A stretch of DNA of 64,000 nucleotides from Microvirga flocculans ATCC BAA-817 (GTDB lineage Bacteria > Pseudomonadota > Alphaproteobacteria > Rhizobiales > Beijerinckiaceae), in assembly GCF_000518665.1 (NCBI RefSeq), contig NZ_JAEA01000006.1:186001-250000 (forward strand). Reading direction: 5' to 3'. Both the position numbers and the translations under genes were made by a program. The notes below the pieces were generated by a model. That model saw only the letters and a program-made list of their open reading frames with translations, did no database searches and was not told the DNA's origin. Below, in pieces: positions 18,973 through 30,008 of the stretch (positions within the stretch are counted from its first letter, which is position 1; each line of letters starts with the position of its first letter).

Positions 18973-19036
18973 CGTCGTCTCGAACTCTATTCACACCGGG
19001 CAGATAGGGCCCAGTCACCATAAAGCCACGATTTGT

Positions 19037-19771
19037 TTAAGGCTTTCTCAATCGTCTTCCCTCCGCAAGGGCGCGAATCGCCCCGCGCAGGGTGCGCACC
19101 TCCTGCTCCGTCATTTCGAGACGGTGGAAGATGTCCCGCATGTTGCGGGTCATGGTCGGCTTCTTGTCCTCGGGATAGAAGTTCACCGCGTCGAGCTCGG
19201 CCTCGATGTAATCGAAGAACGATGTCACCATCTCGCGGGGCGCCGGCGGCGACTGCCTTCCGCCGTCGAAGGGCAAGGCCCCTCCGGTCGCGAGCTTGTA
19301 CCATTCGTAGGACACGAGAAGGACGGCCTGCGCGAGATTGAGCGAGGAGAATTTGGGGTCGACCGGGAAGGTGATGATGGCGTCCGCCAGGGACACCTCG
19401 TCGTTCTCCAGTCCCGTGCGCTCCCGCCCGAAGAGAATGCCGACGCCCTGCCCCGTGCCGAGGCGCTGCTGCGCCTCCTTCATGGCGGGCTCCGGCGCGA
19501 AGACGCGCTTCATCTGCCCGCGCTCGCGGGCCGTGGTGGCGAAGACGAAGTTCAGGTCGGCGATAGCCTCGCGGACCGTGTCGTAGAGCTTCGCGCCTTC
19601 CAGCACATGGGTCGCGCCGGAGGCGGCCGAGTGCGCGCCCTTCTTGGGCCAGCCGTTGCGCGGCGACACGAGGCGCAGTTCCGACAGCCCGAAATTGGCC
19701 ATGGCCCGGGCGACCATGCCGATATTCTCGGCGAGTTGCGGTTCCACGAGAATGATGATCGGGCGGTTCAT
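19037..19771 (-). CDS. trmJ: tRNA (cytidine/uridine-2'-O-)-methyltransferase TrmJ
   Basis: A 244-residue SPOUT-fold RNA methyltransferase of the TrmH superfamily. TrmJ methylates the 2'-O of nucleotide 32 in the tRNA anticodon loop. The N-terminal motif is IILVEPQLAENIGMVARAMANFG. Motif 2 (GVGILFGRERTGLEND) and motif 3 (SSLNLAQAVLLVSYEW) build the knotted SAM site. The C-terminal ~75 residues, including RNMRDIFHRLEMTEQEVRTL, match the TrmJ extension and not TrmL or TrmH. It is 64 bases upstream of the secreted hydrolase gene on the same strand. Confidence 0.9.
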   Translation of the reverse strand: MNRPIIILVEPQLAENIGMVARAMANFGLSELRLVSPRNGWPKKGAHSAASGATHVLEGAKLYDTVREAIADLNFVFATTARERGQMKRVFAPEPAMKEAQQRLGTGQGVGILFGRERTGLENDEVSLADAIITFPVDPKFSSLNLAQAVLLVSYEWYKLATGGALPFDGGRQSPPAPREMVTSFFDYIEAELDAVNFYPEDKKPTMTRNMRDIFHRLEMTEQEVRTLRGAIRALAEGRRLRKP

Positions 19772-19863
19772 GTCGTGTGAAGACCCCTTCGCGGCAGAAG
19801 CCCTCCCATACAGCCAAAAGCGGCTTCAGGACTAGGCATGCCGATGGGGCGGCCTCGAAAACG

Positions 19864-19894
19864 GAAAAGGGCCTCCCGATCCTCGGGCAGGCCC
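19864..19894 (-). terminator. Terminator after the small lipoprotein gene
   Basis: On the minus strand GGGCCT-(G)-CCCGA, loop, TCGGG-AGGCCC is followed by TTTTCC. The 11-bp stem has one bulged base and lies 34 bases after the stop at 19928. Confidence 0.8.
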
Positions 19895-19927
19895 TCCGGT
19901 GTTGCGAAAAACGGTCCGCGACGGCGC

Positions 19928-20215
19928 TTACCAGCAGCCCCAGCCACAATAGTAATGCGGACGGGCCGCGGCCGCGCCGATCGCCGCGCCGCCGACCACG
20001 CCGACCGCCGTGCCGACGGCGACCTGGCTCGCCGCCGCGTTGGATTGGGCGACGTTGTTGCGGTAATTGGCGTTCTTGCAGCGCTCGTAGTTCTTCGTGC
20101 CGGGCCTCAGGCCCGATTCCATGCAGACGGATTCCGCGTTGGCCATGGATTGTTCGGCCGTCTGGCAGCCGGCCAGAACCAGGGCGGCGGCTCCGAGAAT
20201 GATGGCAAGGCGCAT
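19928..20215 (-). CDS. Small glycine-zipper-like lipoprotein
   Basis: A 95-residue lipoprotein. The start at 20215 is set by AAGGGGAAG upstream and gives a clean lipobox signal (MRLAIILGAAALVLAGCQ, lipid on Cys17). The mature part has a polar domain with two cysteines (VCMESGLRPGTKNYERCKN). A Gly/Ala/Val-rich hydrophobic stretch (VAVGTAVGVVGGAAIGAAAA) of glycine-zipper type follows, and the tail is aromatic and cysteine-containing (PHYYCGWGCW). Such proteins are common and mostly uncharacterised envelope components. Function unknown. Confidence 0.75.
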   Translation of the reverse strand: MRLAIILGAAALVLAGCQTAEQSMANAESVCMESGLRPGTKNYERCKNANYRNNVAQSNAAASQVAVGTAVGVVGGAAIGAAAARPHYYCGWGCW

Positions 20216-20448
20216 GTCAGCTTCCCCTTGATGTTGCCTCGTCGATTTCCGGAGGCCCGGTCCGCGGGATTGCGGGAGGGCCACCGGAACGGGAACCATC
20301 AACTACGAACAAGCTTGGCTTTCCGTGCGGAAGCGCACGCGCCGCGGCGTGTATTCCCGAACGGGGAACTTTGCCCCAGCCCTGTCTCTTATTTCCTGGA
20401 ACCCTTCCGTCACACTGTCACAGATCTTTCCAGTTCAAGGAGTGTCGC

Positions 20449-20832
20449 GTGCCCCGGCTGCGTTGCCTTTCGGCGGGCCTTTGCCTGATTCTGTCGTTTG
20501 CGAGCCCGTCCTGGGCAGCCCCCTCGGCGGGCGCCCCTGACGCTGCGCCACCCCTTTTTCACGGCAACTGGTGTGGCACGGGAGACGCGAACCGGGCCGC
20601 GCCGGTCGATGCCCTGGACGCGGCTTGCCGGGCGCACGATCTCTGCTACGAGCAGGTGGGACGCGGCGCCTGCGCCTGCGACCGGGCCTTCCTGAAGGCC
20701 ACGGCGGCTCTGGTCAAAAGCCGGAAAGTTCCCGAAACGGTGAGGAGCAAGGCCGCCACCGCCAATTCCCTCTTCAGCGCCACCCTGTGCACCGAACCGG
20801 AAAAAATGCCACGCCGGGCGGGAAAGCGCTGA
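20449..20832 (+). CDS. Secreted phospholipase A2-like protein
   Basis: A 127-residue exported protein. The GTG at 20449 is chosen because CAAGGAG lies just upstream and it gives a good signal peptide (VPRLRCLSAGLCLILSFASP, cleavage near SWA/APS). The mature part has the secreted-PLA2 layout: a calcium-loop-like HGNWCGTGD, then the active-site strip DAACRAHDLCYEQ with the His-Asp pair, then CACDRAFLKA. Classical enzymes read D-CC-xx-HD-x-CY; here the first Cys of the pair is Ala. It probably cleaves phospholipid acyl ester bonds outside the cytoplasm, but calcium dependence and activity are untested. It stands alone, upstream of icd. Confidence 0.7.
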   Translation: MPRLRCLSAGLCLILSFASPSWAAPSAGAPDAAPPLFHGNWCGTGDANRAAPVDALDAACRAHDLCYEQVGRGACACDRAFLKATAALVKSRKVPETVRSKAATANSLFSATLCTEPEKMPRRAGKR

Positions 20833-20940
20833 ATTCGTTTGCTCGCCCCACCTTCCCCGCCGGCCTTAACCGCGCTATAGCCCCGGCAAACTCCTGCCGT
20901 CCGGCAGGACCGTTCCCGCTCCTAAGCGCAAGGTGAGATC

Positions 20941-22155
20941 ATGGCGAAGATCAAGGTTGCCAATCCGGTCGTCGAACTCGACGGCGACGAGATGACCCGC
21001 ATCATTTGGCAGTACATCAAGGACAAGCTGATCCACCCCTATCTCGATATCGACCTGAAGTACTACGATCTCGGCATCGAGCACCGCGACGCCACCAACG
21101 ACCAGGTTACCGTCGAGGCCGCCGAGGCCATCAAGAAGTACGGCGTCGGCGTGAAGTGCGCCACCATCACGCCGGACGAGGCCCGCGTGAAGGAATTCAA
21201 CCTGAAGGAGATGTGGAAGTCGCCCAACGGCACCATCCGCAACATCCTCGGCGGCGTGATCTTCCGCGAGCCCATCATCTGCAAGAACGTTCCGCGCCTC
21301 GTGCCCGGCTGGACCCAGCCGATCATCGTCGGCCGTCACGCCTTCGGCGACCAGTACAAGGCCACCGACTTCAAGGTGCCCGGCAAGGGCCGCCTGACGA
21401 TCAAGTTCGAGGGCGAGGACGGCACCGTCATCGAGAAGGAAGTGTTCAAGTTCCCGAACGCCGGCGTCGCCATGGCGATGTACAACCTCGACGAGTCGAT
21501 CCGCGAGTTCGCCCGCGCCTCCATGAACTACGGCCTGATGCGCAAGTATCCGGTCTATCTCTCCACGAAGAACACGATCCTCAAGGCCTATGACGGCCGC
21601 TTCAAGGACATCTTCCAGGAAGTCTACGACAACGAGTTCAAGGCGAAGTTCGACGCCGCCGGCATTACCTACGAGCATCGCCTCATCGACGACATGGTGG
21701 CCTCGGCCCTCAAGTGGTCGGGCGGCTATGTGTGGGCGTGCAAGAACTACGACGGCGACGTGCAGTCCGACACCGTTGCCCAGGGCTTCGGCTCGCTCGG
21801 CCTCATGACCTCCGTGCTGATGACGCCGGACGGCCAGACGGTGGAAGCGGAAGCCGCCCACGGCACCGTGACCCGCCACTACCGCGAGCACCAGAAGGGC
21901 AAGGAGACCTCGACCAACTCCATCGCCTCCATCTTCGCCTGGACCCGCGGCCTCGCGCATCGCGCCAAGCTCGATGACAACGCAGAGCTCGCCAAGTTCG
22001 CCGCGACCCTCGAGAAGGTCTGCGTGGACACGGTCGAGTCCGGTTACATGACGAAGGACCTCGCCCTCCTCGTCGGCGCCGAGCAGAAGTGGCTCTCCAC
22101 CACCGGCTTCCTCGACAAGATCGACGAGAACCTTAAAAAAGCGATGGCGGCTTAA
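20941..22155 (+). CDS. icd: NADP-dependent isocitrate dehydrogenase (eukaryote-like homodimer type)
   Basis: This 404-residue TCA-cycle enzyme decarboxylates isocitrate to 2-oxoglutarate with NADP. The N-terminus [20 protein letters not shown] and the substrate strip [20 protein letters not shown] place it with the type II IDHs shared by alphaproteobacteria and mitochondria, not with E. coli Icd. Metal-binding Asp residues lie in [16 protein letters not shown] and [19 protein letters not shown]. The cofactor region [19 protein letters not shown] has the NADP-specific Arg-His. The Shine-Dalgarno is AAGGTGAG. A strong terminator follows. Confidence 0.97.
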   Translation: MAKIKVANPVVELDGDEMTRIIWQYIKDKLIHPYLDIDLKYYDLGIEHRDATNDQVTVEAAEAIKKYGVGVKCATITPDEARVKEFNLKEMWKSPNGTIRNILGGVIFREPIICKNVPRLVPGWTQPIIVGRHAFGDQYKATDFKVPGKGRLTIKFEGEDGTVIEKEVFKFPNAGVAMAMYNLDESIREFARASMNYGLMRKYPVYLSTKNTILKAYDGRFKDIFQEVYDNEFKAKFDAAGITYEHRLIDDMVASALKWSGGYVWACKNYDGDVQSDTVAQGFGSLGLMTSVLMTPDGQTVEAEAAHGTVTRHYREHQKGKETSTNSIASIFAWTRGLAHRAKLDDNAELAKFAATLEKVCVDTVESGYMTKDLALLVGAEQKWLSTTGFLDKIDENLKKAMAA

Positions 22156-22184
22156 CCGAAGCCTCTTCCATCTCCGAAACGATG

Positions 22185-22211
22185 AAAGCCCGGCCAAGTG
22201 CCGGGCTTTTT
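22185..22211 (+). terminator. Rho-independent terminator after icd
   Basis: AAAGCCCGG, a seven-base loop, CCGGGCTTTTT. The nine-base stem with a T-run lies 30 bases after the stop. Confidence 0.92.
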
Positions 22212-22271
22212 GCTGGCCGCATCGTTGTTACGCGCAAGCTTGATAATGCTCATTCCTTGTTCTGAAAATAC

Positions 22272-22746
22272 ATGATGTTCAATGGGGTGGCTTCGGATGT
22301 TTTATCCACGGATTCGAAGGGGGTCCTGCTGAAGGCACGCTATGCATTCGCCATCGCTCAATTAGAGCTGCGCAGGCTGCTCATTTCGAGAGCACGCAAG
22401 CATTACAATCCCAACCAGTCGAGGGTTCCTGCAGGCAATTCGGACGGCGTACAATGGACGGGTGGCGGTGGCCCTCGCTCGGAATGCGCTCAGCTCAAGC
22501 CACTCCGGGTTCCCGGTGGATATCGCATCATTGGTGGACGGGCTCATGTCGTTACGCCGGCTAAGGAAGCGCGGTTGGCTATAACGGCTGCCCAAACCCG
22601 TGCGCTGGTTCGTAATGATCTCCGAGCCGATACATAAATTCTATGGCAACACAATCAGCGAGCACATCGTAGAGGTCGCCAACGAATTGCCGATCGATGG
22701 CGGTCGGCATGTGGCAGGTCGTTCCTGGAGGGCGACACGGCGGTGA
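22272..22746 (+). pseudogene. Decayed ORF with a P-x-GN-DG-QW motif
   Basis: An open frame from 22272 to 22637 (121 codons) contains YNPNQSRVPAGNSDGVQW. I recall this as a degenerate copy of a motif (NPxQPRVPxGxxDGGQWT) seen in hypothetical proteins of Methylobacterium-like bacteria. A second similarity strip is VVTPAKEARLAITAAQTRAL. After the stop, coding-like sequence appears to continue in another frame (about 22606-22746). There is no ribosome-binding site. The segment is visibly less GC-rich than its neighbours and lies between icd and a frameshifted channel gene. I read it as the remnant of a mobile or lineage-specific gene. The family has no function I can name. Confidence 0.4.
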
Positions 22747-22764
22747 AGCGTGGCGAAGATAAAG

Positions 22765-23985
22765 TCACGATGGCTTCCCGATCGCGATTGGCGGTCGGTT
22801 CAGGCTCCATCGGATGAGCCCTGCTGCAATTCCCTTGAGCGTGCTTCGGCGACTTTCTGGATCTGGTCCGCCATGCGCGGGCTGTGATCCATGAGGTGAT
22901 TGAGATCGCGCATCGAGCACCAGCAGCTTGGAGGGCTTCAGCGCCCTCACCGTCGCAGAGCGCTCGGAACGGTTGAGGATCGCCATCTCGCCGAAGAATT
23001 CTCCGGGCCCCATGGTGACGGGCTTGGGCGACAGCTCGATTTCGACCTTGCCTGTCGCGATGAAGTACATGGCCTCCGCGGGCTCGCCGCGATGCACGAT
23101 GATCTCGTCCTGAGCACAGTACTTTGAGTGCAGCCGATCCATGATCTCCTGCAGATCGTCGATTTCGAGCTGCGCGAAAATCGGAACCCGCGCCACCATG
23201 CTCCACGTCACGATGAAATCGCGTTTCTGGATCTCGCGCGCGAAGGCGCTGGCGAGCAGGCCGACGGGGAGAGCCAACATGAGGATGCCGAGCACGGCAG
23301 TCAGCGAAGCCACCATCTTGCCTAAGCCCGTCACGGGAACGACATCGCCATAACCGACGGTCGCGAGCGTGATCACCGCCCAATAGATCGCATCCGGAAT
23401 CGTCCCGAACTTATCGGGCTGCGCGTCACGCTCGATCACATGCATGACGGAGGCAGCGATGATCACCGTGCCTGCCAGAATGATGCTGGCGGCAATGAGC
23501 CCCCTGCGCTCATTGTAGATCGCGTTGAAGAGGGTTGCGAGCCCCGGCGAGTAACGAGCGAGCTTGAAGAACCTGATGAGACGCAGCAGCAGCAGCGTTC
23601 TCAGGTCGAAACTCGTCATCAGAGCGGCATAGAAGGGGATGATCGCCAGGAGGTCGATGATGGAAAGCGGCTGCAGCGCGAAGTGCAGCCGCGCCCGCCA
23701 GGGATGCATCTCCTGCCAGGGGGTGTGCTCGGGTGCGGACCAGAGACGCAGGCCGTACTCGGCCGAAAAGATCGTGACCGACACGATCTCGATCACCGCG
23801 AAAGCAAAGGAATAGGACGTTTCCCAAGCAGGCACGCTCTGCAGGATGACCGAGCCCACATTGACCAGGATCAGCCCGATCAGGATCGCATGAACGACAT
23901 CGTCTGTACGGTCGTTCACAGCCCCACGCTCGAGGATCTGGTAGATCCGTTTCCGAAAGAGCGTTTCGCGCGTGGGGTTTTGCAC
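22765..23985 (-). CDS. Cyclic-nucleotide-binding K+ channel-like protein, C-terminus frameshifted
   Basis: A 406-codon frame for an ion channel of the 6-TM voltage-gated family with a cyclic-nucleotide-binding domain. Hydrophobic segments cover about residues 25-230. An S4-like strip reads LLLLRLIRFFKLARY. The pore filter is VITLATVGYGDVVP (GYGD implies K+). The C-terminal binding domain includes RGEPAEAMYFIATGKVEIEL and GPGEFFGEMAILNRSERSAT. After LLVLDAR the frame changes to a Ser/Arg-rich sequence. The other frame continues sensibly (DLNHLMDHSPRMADQIQKVA...) to a stop at 22800, so two bases appear lost in a CGCG run near 22907-22911. The start is probably a GTG at 23985, five bases after the alaS stop. 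Confidence 0.75.
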   Translation of the reverse strand: MQNPTRETLFRKRIYQILERGAVNDRTDDVVHAILIGLILVNVGSVILQSVPAWETSYSFAFAVIEIVSVTIFSAEYGLRLWSAPEHTPWQEMHPWRARLHFALQPLSIIDLLAIIPFYAALMTSFDLRTLLLLRLIRFFKLARYSPGLATLFNAIYNERRGLIAASIILAGTVIIAASVMHVIERDAQPDKFGTIPDAIYWAVITLATVGYGDVVPVTGLGKMVASLTAVLGILMLALPVGLLASAFAREIQKRDFIVTWSMVARVPIFAQLEIDDLQEIMDRLHSKYCAQDEIIVHRGEPAEAMYFIATGKVEIELSPKPVTMGPGEFFGEMAILNRSERSATVRALKPSKLLVLDARSQSPHGSQPAHGGPDPESRRSTLKGIAAGLIRWSLNRPPIAIGKPS

Positions 23986-23989
23986 GGTT

Positions 23990-26644
<2,655 letters not shown>

Positions 26645-26787
26645 GGAACTCATAGCTCAAGGTAAGGGGCTTGCGGGCCCTCATGGCTGATATTTGGGCC
26701 GTTTCTAGACGCCCGCGCCTCCCCTGTCGAGGTGTCGCTTCGTCCAAAGTGCGACCTTAAGGAAGCGGCTCCCGGGGGCTTGCTTCT

Positions 26788-26812
26788 GGAACCTTCGTCC
26801 CCTGCCGCCGTC
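26788..26812 (+). promoter_or_regulatory. Candidate EcfG-type (general stress) promoter
   Basis: GGAAC (26788-26792) and CGTC (26809-26812) are 16 bases apart, about 37 bases before the DUF2231 gene. The EcfG consensus in Rhizobiales is GGAAC-N16/17-CGTT, so the last base is off. Pattern match by eye only. Confidence 0.35.
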
Positions 26813-26848
26813 GTCTCGGGAGAATATCCCCACAGCAGGACAGCCGCG

Positions 26849-27298
26849 ATGAGCGAGTTCCACCCTCCGTCGAAAGCCAGTATCGCGGGACACCCGATCC
26901 ATCCGATGCTGGTGCCCTTCCCGATCGTCTGCTTCACCGGCGCGCTCGCCACCGACATCGCCTATTGGCGCACGGCCGACATCATGTGGTCGAACTTTTC
27001 GGCCTGGCTGTTGACCATCGGCCTTCTCATGGGGGGCCTGGCCGCCCTGGCGGGATTGGTCGACTTCCTCGGCAGCCGCTCGGTACGTGCTCAAGGTCCG
27101 GCCTGGCCGCACATGATCGGCAACGCGCTTGTCCTAGGGCTCTCCCTGCTCAATGCCTTGATCCATAGCCGCGATGCCTGGACCTCGGTCGTTCCGACAG
27201 GATTGATCCTGTCCGCGATGGTCGTGGCGCTGATGCTCGTCACGGGCTGGCTCGGCTGGTCGATGGTCTATCGCTACCGGGTGGGAGTTCTGCCATGA
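26849..27298 (+). CDS. DUF2231-type membrane protein
   Basis: A 149-residue inner-membrane protein with four hydrophobic segments. The start at 26849 follows AGGA and opens with the family hallmark SKASIAGHPIHPMLVPFPIV, in which the His-Pro-His-Pro pattern is conserved. Later strips are YWRTADIMWSNFSAWLLTIG and VTGWLGWSMVYRYRVGV. Members often sit beside redox or dehydrogenase genes, and here it overlaps a sorbosone-dehydrogenase-like gene by four bases (ATGA). A role in electron transfer or haem binding by the histidines is possible but unproven. Confidence 0.85.
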   Translation: MSEFHPPSKASIAGHPIHPMLVPFPIVCFTGALATDIAYWRTADIMWSNFSAWLLTIGLLMGGLAALAGLVDFLGSRSVRAQGPAWPHMIGNALVLGLSLLNALIHSRDAWTSVVPTGLILSAMVVALMLVTGWLGWSMVYRYRVGVLP

Positions 27299-28608
27299 CT
27301 GCCTTGCGCCGCATCGCCCTTCTCTGCCTCTCGATGCTGGCTCTTGCCGGATGCAATGACGAGGAGGCCTTCGATACGCAAAGCCAGATCGGCCCCAATC
27401 CGGTTCTGCCCGAGCCGCAGCAATATCTCGTGCCACCCATGCGCCTGGCCAAACCGGTAGGATGGGGGCCGAACGAGACGCCGACCGTTTCCAAGGGCCT
27501 CAAGATCCAGGCCATGGCCAGGGACCTCGCCAATCCCCGCACCGTGTATCCCCTGCCCAACGGCGACGTGCTTGTGGTGGAATCGGGTGGCCCGAATCTG
27601 GAGCCCGTCGAGCGGCCCAAGGACCTCATCATGGGCTGGCTGATGGCCTCCGCCCATGGCGGCACGAAGCCCGGGAACCGCATAACCCTGCTGCGGGACG
27701 CCAACGGCGACGGTGTGCCCGAACTCAGGACGGTCTTCATCGACCACCTCAACTCGCCCTTCGGCGTCGTTCTCGTGGGCGAGGACCTTTACGTCGCCAA
27801 CACGGACGCGATCATCCGCTTCCACTACACGCCGGGCCTGACGCGGATCACCGAGCCCGGCACGAAGCTCGCCGACCTTCCCGGCGGGCCCATCGACCAC
27901 CATTGGACCAAGGCCCTCACGGCGAGCCCGGACGGATCGCTGCTCTACGTGGGCGTCGGCTCCAACAGCAACATCACCGAGAATGGCATGGAGGCCGAGA
28001 AGGGCCGTGCCGCCGTATGGGAGGTGGACCGAGCGTCGGGGCGCGCGCGGATCTTCGCCGGGGGCATCCGCAACCCCACGAGCCTCGCCTTCGAGCCGCA
28101 GACCAAGGTTCTTTGGGCCGTCGCCAACGAGCGCGACGAGCTGGGACCCAATCTGGTGCCCGACTACCTGACATCCGTGCGCGAGGGCGCATTCTATGGC
28201 TGGCCCTACAGCTATTACGGCCAGCACGTGGATCCCCGCGTCATGCCCCAGCGGCCGGACCTCGTCGCCAAGGCCATCCCGCCGGATTATGCGCTGAGTT
28301 CCCATGTGGCCCCGCTGGGCCTCGCCTTCTATACGGCCGGCGCCCTGCCGGAGACCTATCGGGGCGGCGCTTTCATCGGTGAGCACGGGAGCTGGGACCG
28401 CAACCGCTTCAACGGGTACAAGGTGGTCTATGTCCCCTTCCAGGACGGCAAGCCGAGCGGCAAGGCGCAGGACGTGGTCACGGGCTTCCTCGCCGGCGAG
28501 GACGGCGCCCATGGCCGCCCGGTAGGTGTCGCCGTGGACAGGACGGGCGCCCTGCTGATCGCGGACGACTTGGGCAACGCGGTCTGGCGGGTCTCCGCCG
28601 CGCAGTAG
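27295..28608 (+). CDS. PQQ-type sugar/sorbosone dehydrogenase-family lipoprotein
   Basis: A 437-residue lipoprotein (signal MTALRRIALLCLSMLALAGC, lipid on Cys20) with a six-bladed beta-propeller of the soluble glucose/sorbosone dehydrogenase type. Blade motifs include NPRTVYPLPNGDVLVVE, NSPFGVVLVGEDLYVAN, SPDGSLLYVGVGSNSN, FAGGIRNPTSLAFEP and GAFYGWPYSYYG. The C-terminal blade has FIGEHGSWDRNRFNGYKVV. Real PQQ cofactor and sugar substrate are assumed from the family; many members are untested. It is coupled to the DUF2231 protein, which could be its membrane partner. Confidence 0.85.
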   Translation: MTALRRIALLCLSMLALAGCNDEEAFDTQSQIGPNPVLPEPQQYLVPPMRLAKPVGWGPNETPTVSKGLKIQAMARDLANPRTVYPLPNGDVLVVESGGPNLEPVERPKDLIMGWLMASAHGGTKPGNRITLLRDANGDGVPELRTVFIDHLNSPFGVVLVGEDLYVANTDAIIRFHYTPGLTRITEPGTKLADLPGGPIDHHWTKALTASPDGSLLYVGVGSNSNITENGMEAEKGRAAVWEVDRASGRARIFAGGIRNPTSLAFEPQTKVLWAVANERDELGPNLVPDYLTSVREGAFYGWPYSYYGQHVDPRVMPQRPDLVAKAIPPDYALSSHVAPLGLAFYTAGALPETYRGGAFIGEHGSWDRNRFNGYKVVYVPFQDGKPSGKAQDVVTGFLAGEDGAHGRPVGVAVDRTGALLIADDLGNAVWRVSAAQ

Positions 28609-28630
28609 AGACAGCGCCGCCGCTGCAACG

Positions 28631-28660
28631 AAAAAGACCGCCGCGATCTCTCGCGACGGC
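28631..28660 (-). terminator. Terminator downstream of recA
   Basis: On the minus strand CCGTCGCG, a six-base loop, CGCGGCGG (one G-U pair), then TCTTTTTC. It lies about 80 bases after the recA stop and also just after the convergent sorbosone gene. Confidence 0.75.
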
Positions 28661-28737
28661 CCTTCCTTTGCCCTTGAAGGAGAGCAAAACCTTTATGGGG
28701 CGCGAGCCCGGCCGGACAACCGGTCCGGCCCGCGGCC

Positions 28738-29832
28738 TCAATCGGCGGACCCCTCGTCCAGATCGTCGGCGGTCGGGGTTGCTTGCTCCAAGATGCGGTC
28801 GGCGAGCAGGCCGGCATTCTGGCGGATCTGGGCCTCGATCTTGCCGGCGATCTCCGGGTTGTCGCGCAGGAACTGCTTGGCGTTCTCACGGCCCTGGCCG
28901 AGACGCTGGCTGTCATAGGAGAACCAGGCGCCGGACTTCTCGACGATGCCGGCCTTGACGCCGAGATCGACGAGCTCGCCCACCTTGGACACGCCCTCGC
29001 CGAACATGATGTCGAACTCGACCTGCTTGAAGGGCGGAGCGACCTTGTTCTTGACCACCTTCACGCGCACCGAGTTGCCGATCGGGTCGTCGCGGTCCTT
29101 GAGGGTCGAGACGCGGCGGATGTCGAGGCGCACGGAAGCGTAGAACTTCAGGGCGTTGCCGCCCGTCGTCGTCTCGGGACTTCCGTACATGACGCCGATC
29201 TTCATGCGGATCTGGTTGATGAAGATCACCATCGTGTTCGAACGGGAGATCGAACCGGTGAGCTTGCGCAGGGCCTGGCTCATGAGGCGGGCCTGGAGGC
29301 CCGGCTGGACCTCGCCCATCTCGCCGTCGAGCTCGGCCTTCGGGGTCAGCGCCGCCACCGAGTCGATGACGAGCACGTCCACCGCGCCGGAGCGCACGAG
29401 GGTATCGGCGATCTCGAGCGCCTGCTCGCCCGTATCGGGCTGGGAGATCAGGAGGTCGTCCAGGTTAACCCCGAGCTTGCGGGCATAGACCGGATCGAGG
29501 GCATGCTCCGCGTCCACGAAGGCGCAGACGCCGCCCTTCTTCTGGGCCTCTGCGATGGTGTGGAGCGCGAGCGTCGTCTTACCCGACGATTCCGGCCCAT
29601 AGATCTCGATGATGCGGCCGCGGGGCAATCCGCCCACGCCGAGCGCGATGTCGAGGCCGAGCGATCCCGTCGAGATGGTCTCGATCTCAACCGGCTGCTG
29701 CCCCTTGCCCAGCCGCATGATCGAGCCCTTGCCGAAGGCACGCTCGATCTGGGAGAGCGCCGCGTCGAGAGCTTTCGATTTATCTTTATCCATTGATGAG
29801 CTTTCCACCAGTCTCAGAGAGGACTGCGACAT
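28738..29832 (-). CDS. recA: Recombinase RecA
   Basis: A 364-residue DNA strand-exchange ATPase and co-protease for LexA cleavage. Walker A is GPESSGKTT at residues 79-87 and Walker B is [17 protein letters not shown]. The DNA-binding loops include [18 protein letters not shown] and [20 protein letters not shown]. The C-terminal tail is acidic ([11 protein letters not shown]). About 14 residues precede the usual [13 protein letters not shown] start, as in other Rhizobiales. An SOS-type box lies 88 bases upstream (29920-29934), so LexA control is expected. cckA ends upstream on the same strand, 176 bases away. Confidence 0.98.
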   Translation of the reverse strand: MSQSSLRLVESSSMDKDKSKALDAALSQIERAFGKGSIMRLGKGQQPVEIETISTGSLGLDIALGVGGLPRGRIIEIYGPESSGKTTLALHTIAEAQKKGGVCAFVDAEHALDPVYARKLGVNLDDLLISQPDTGEQALEIADTLVRSGAVDVLVIDSVAALTPKAELDGEMGEVQPGLQARLMSQALRKLTGSISRSNTMVIFINQIRMKIGVMYGSPETTTGGNALKFYASVRLDIRRVSTLKDRDDPIGNSVRVKVVKNKVAPPFKQVEFDIMFGEGVSKVGELVDLGVKAGIVEKSGAWFSYDSQRLGQGRENAKQFLRDNPEIAGKIEAQIRQNAGLLADRILEQATPTADDLDEGSAD

Positions 29833-29893
29833 GACCGGACATCCTTATGGCACGGAGGGGAGTTGAATCTCAACGCGGTGTTGAGGAAATATA

Positions 29894-29919
29894 TGTACTC
29901 ACTTTGTTCCCATCCGCAA
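29894..29919 (-). promoter_or_regulatory. Candidate recA promoter next to the SOS box
   Basis: On the minus strand TTGCGG is followed, after about 16-17 bases, by TACATA/ACATAT. The GAAC-N7-GAAC box lies directly upstream and abuts the -35 element, the expected place for LexA repression. Confidence 0.5.
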
Positions 29920-29934
29920 GTTCTTTTTTCGTTC
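29920..29934. promoter_or_regulatory. LexA/SOS box of alphaproteobacterial type upstream of recA
   Basis: GTTC-TTTTTTC-GTTC on the plus strand (GAAC-N7-GAAC towards recA) is an exact match to the published alphaproteobacterial SOS consensus GTTC-N7-GTTC. It lies 88 bases before the recA start. Confidence 0.85.
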
Positions 29935-30008
29935 TCATTCCAGAATTCACAGAGCGTGGGCCCGCCTCGATACAACAAGGATAATTATCTATTAAAATCA
30001 GATATTTA

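Noticed and set aside
16690..19023. A 777-codon plus-strand frame over murI and the secreted hydrolase
   Set aside because: Shadow of GC-skewed third positions in the real minus-strand genes, which carry catalytic motifs and a good Shine-Dalgarno.
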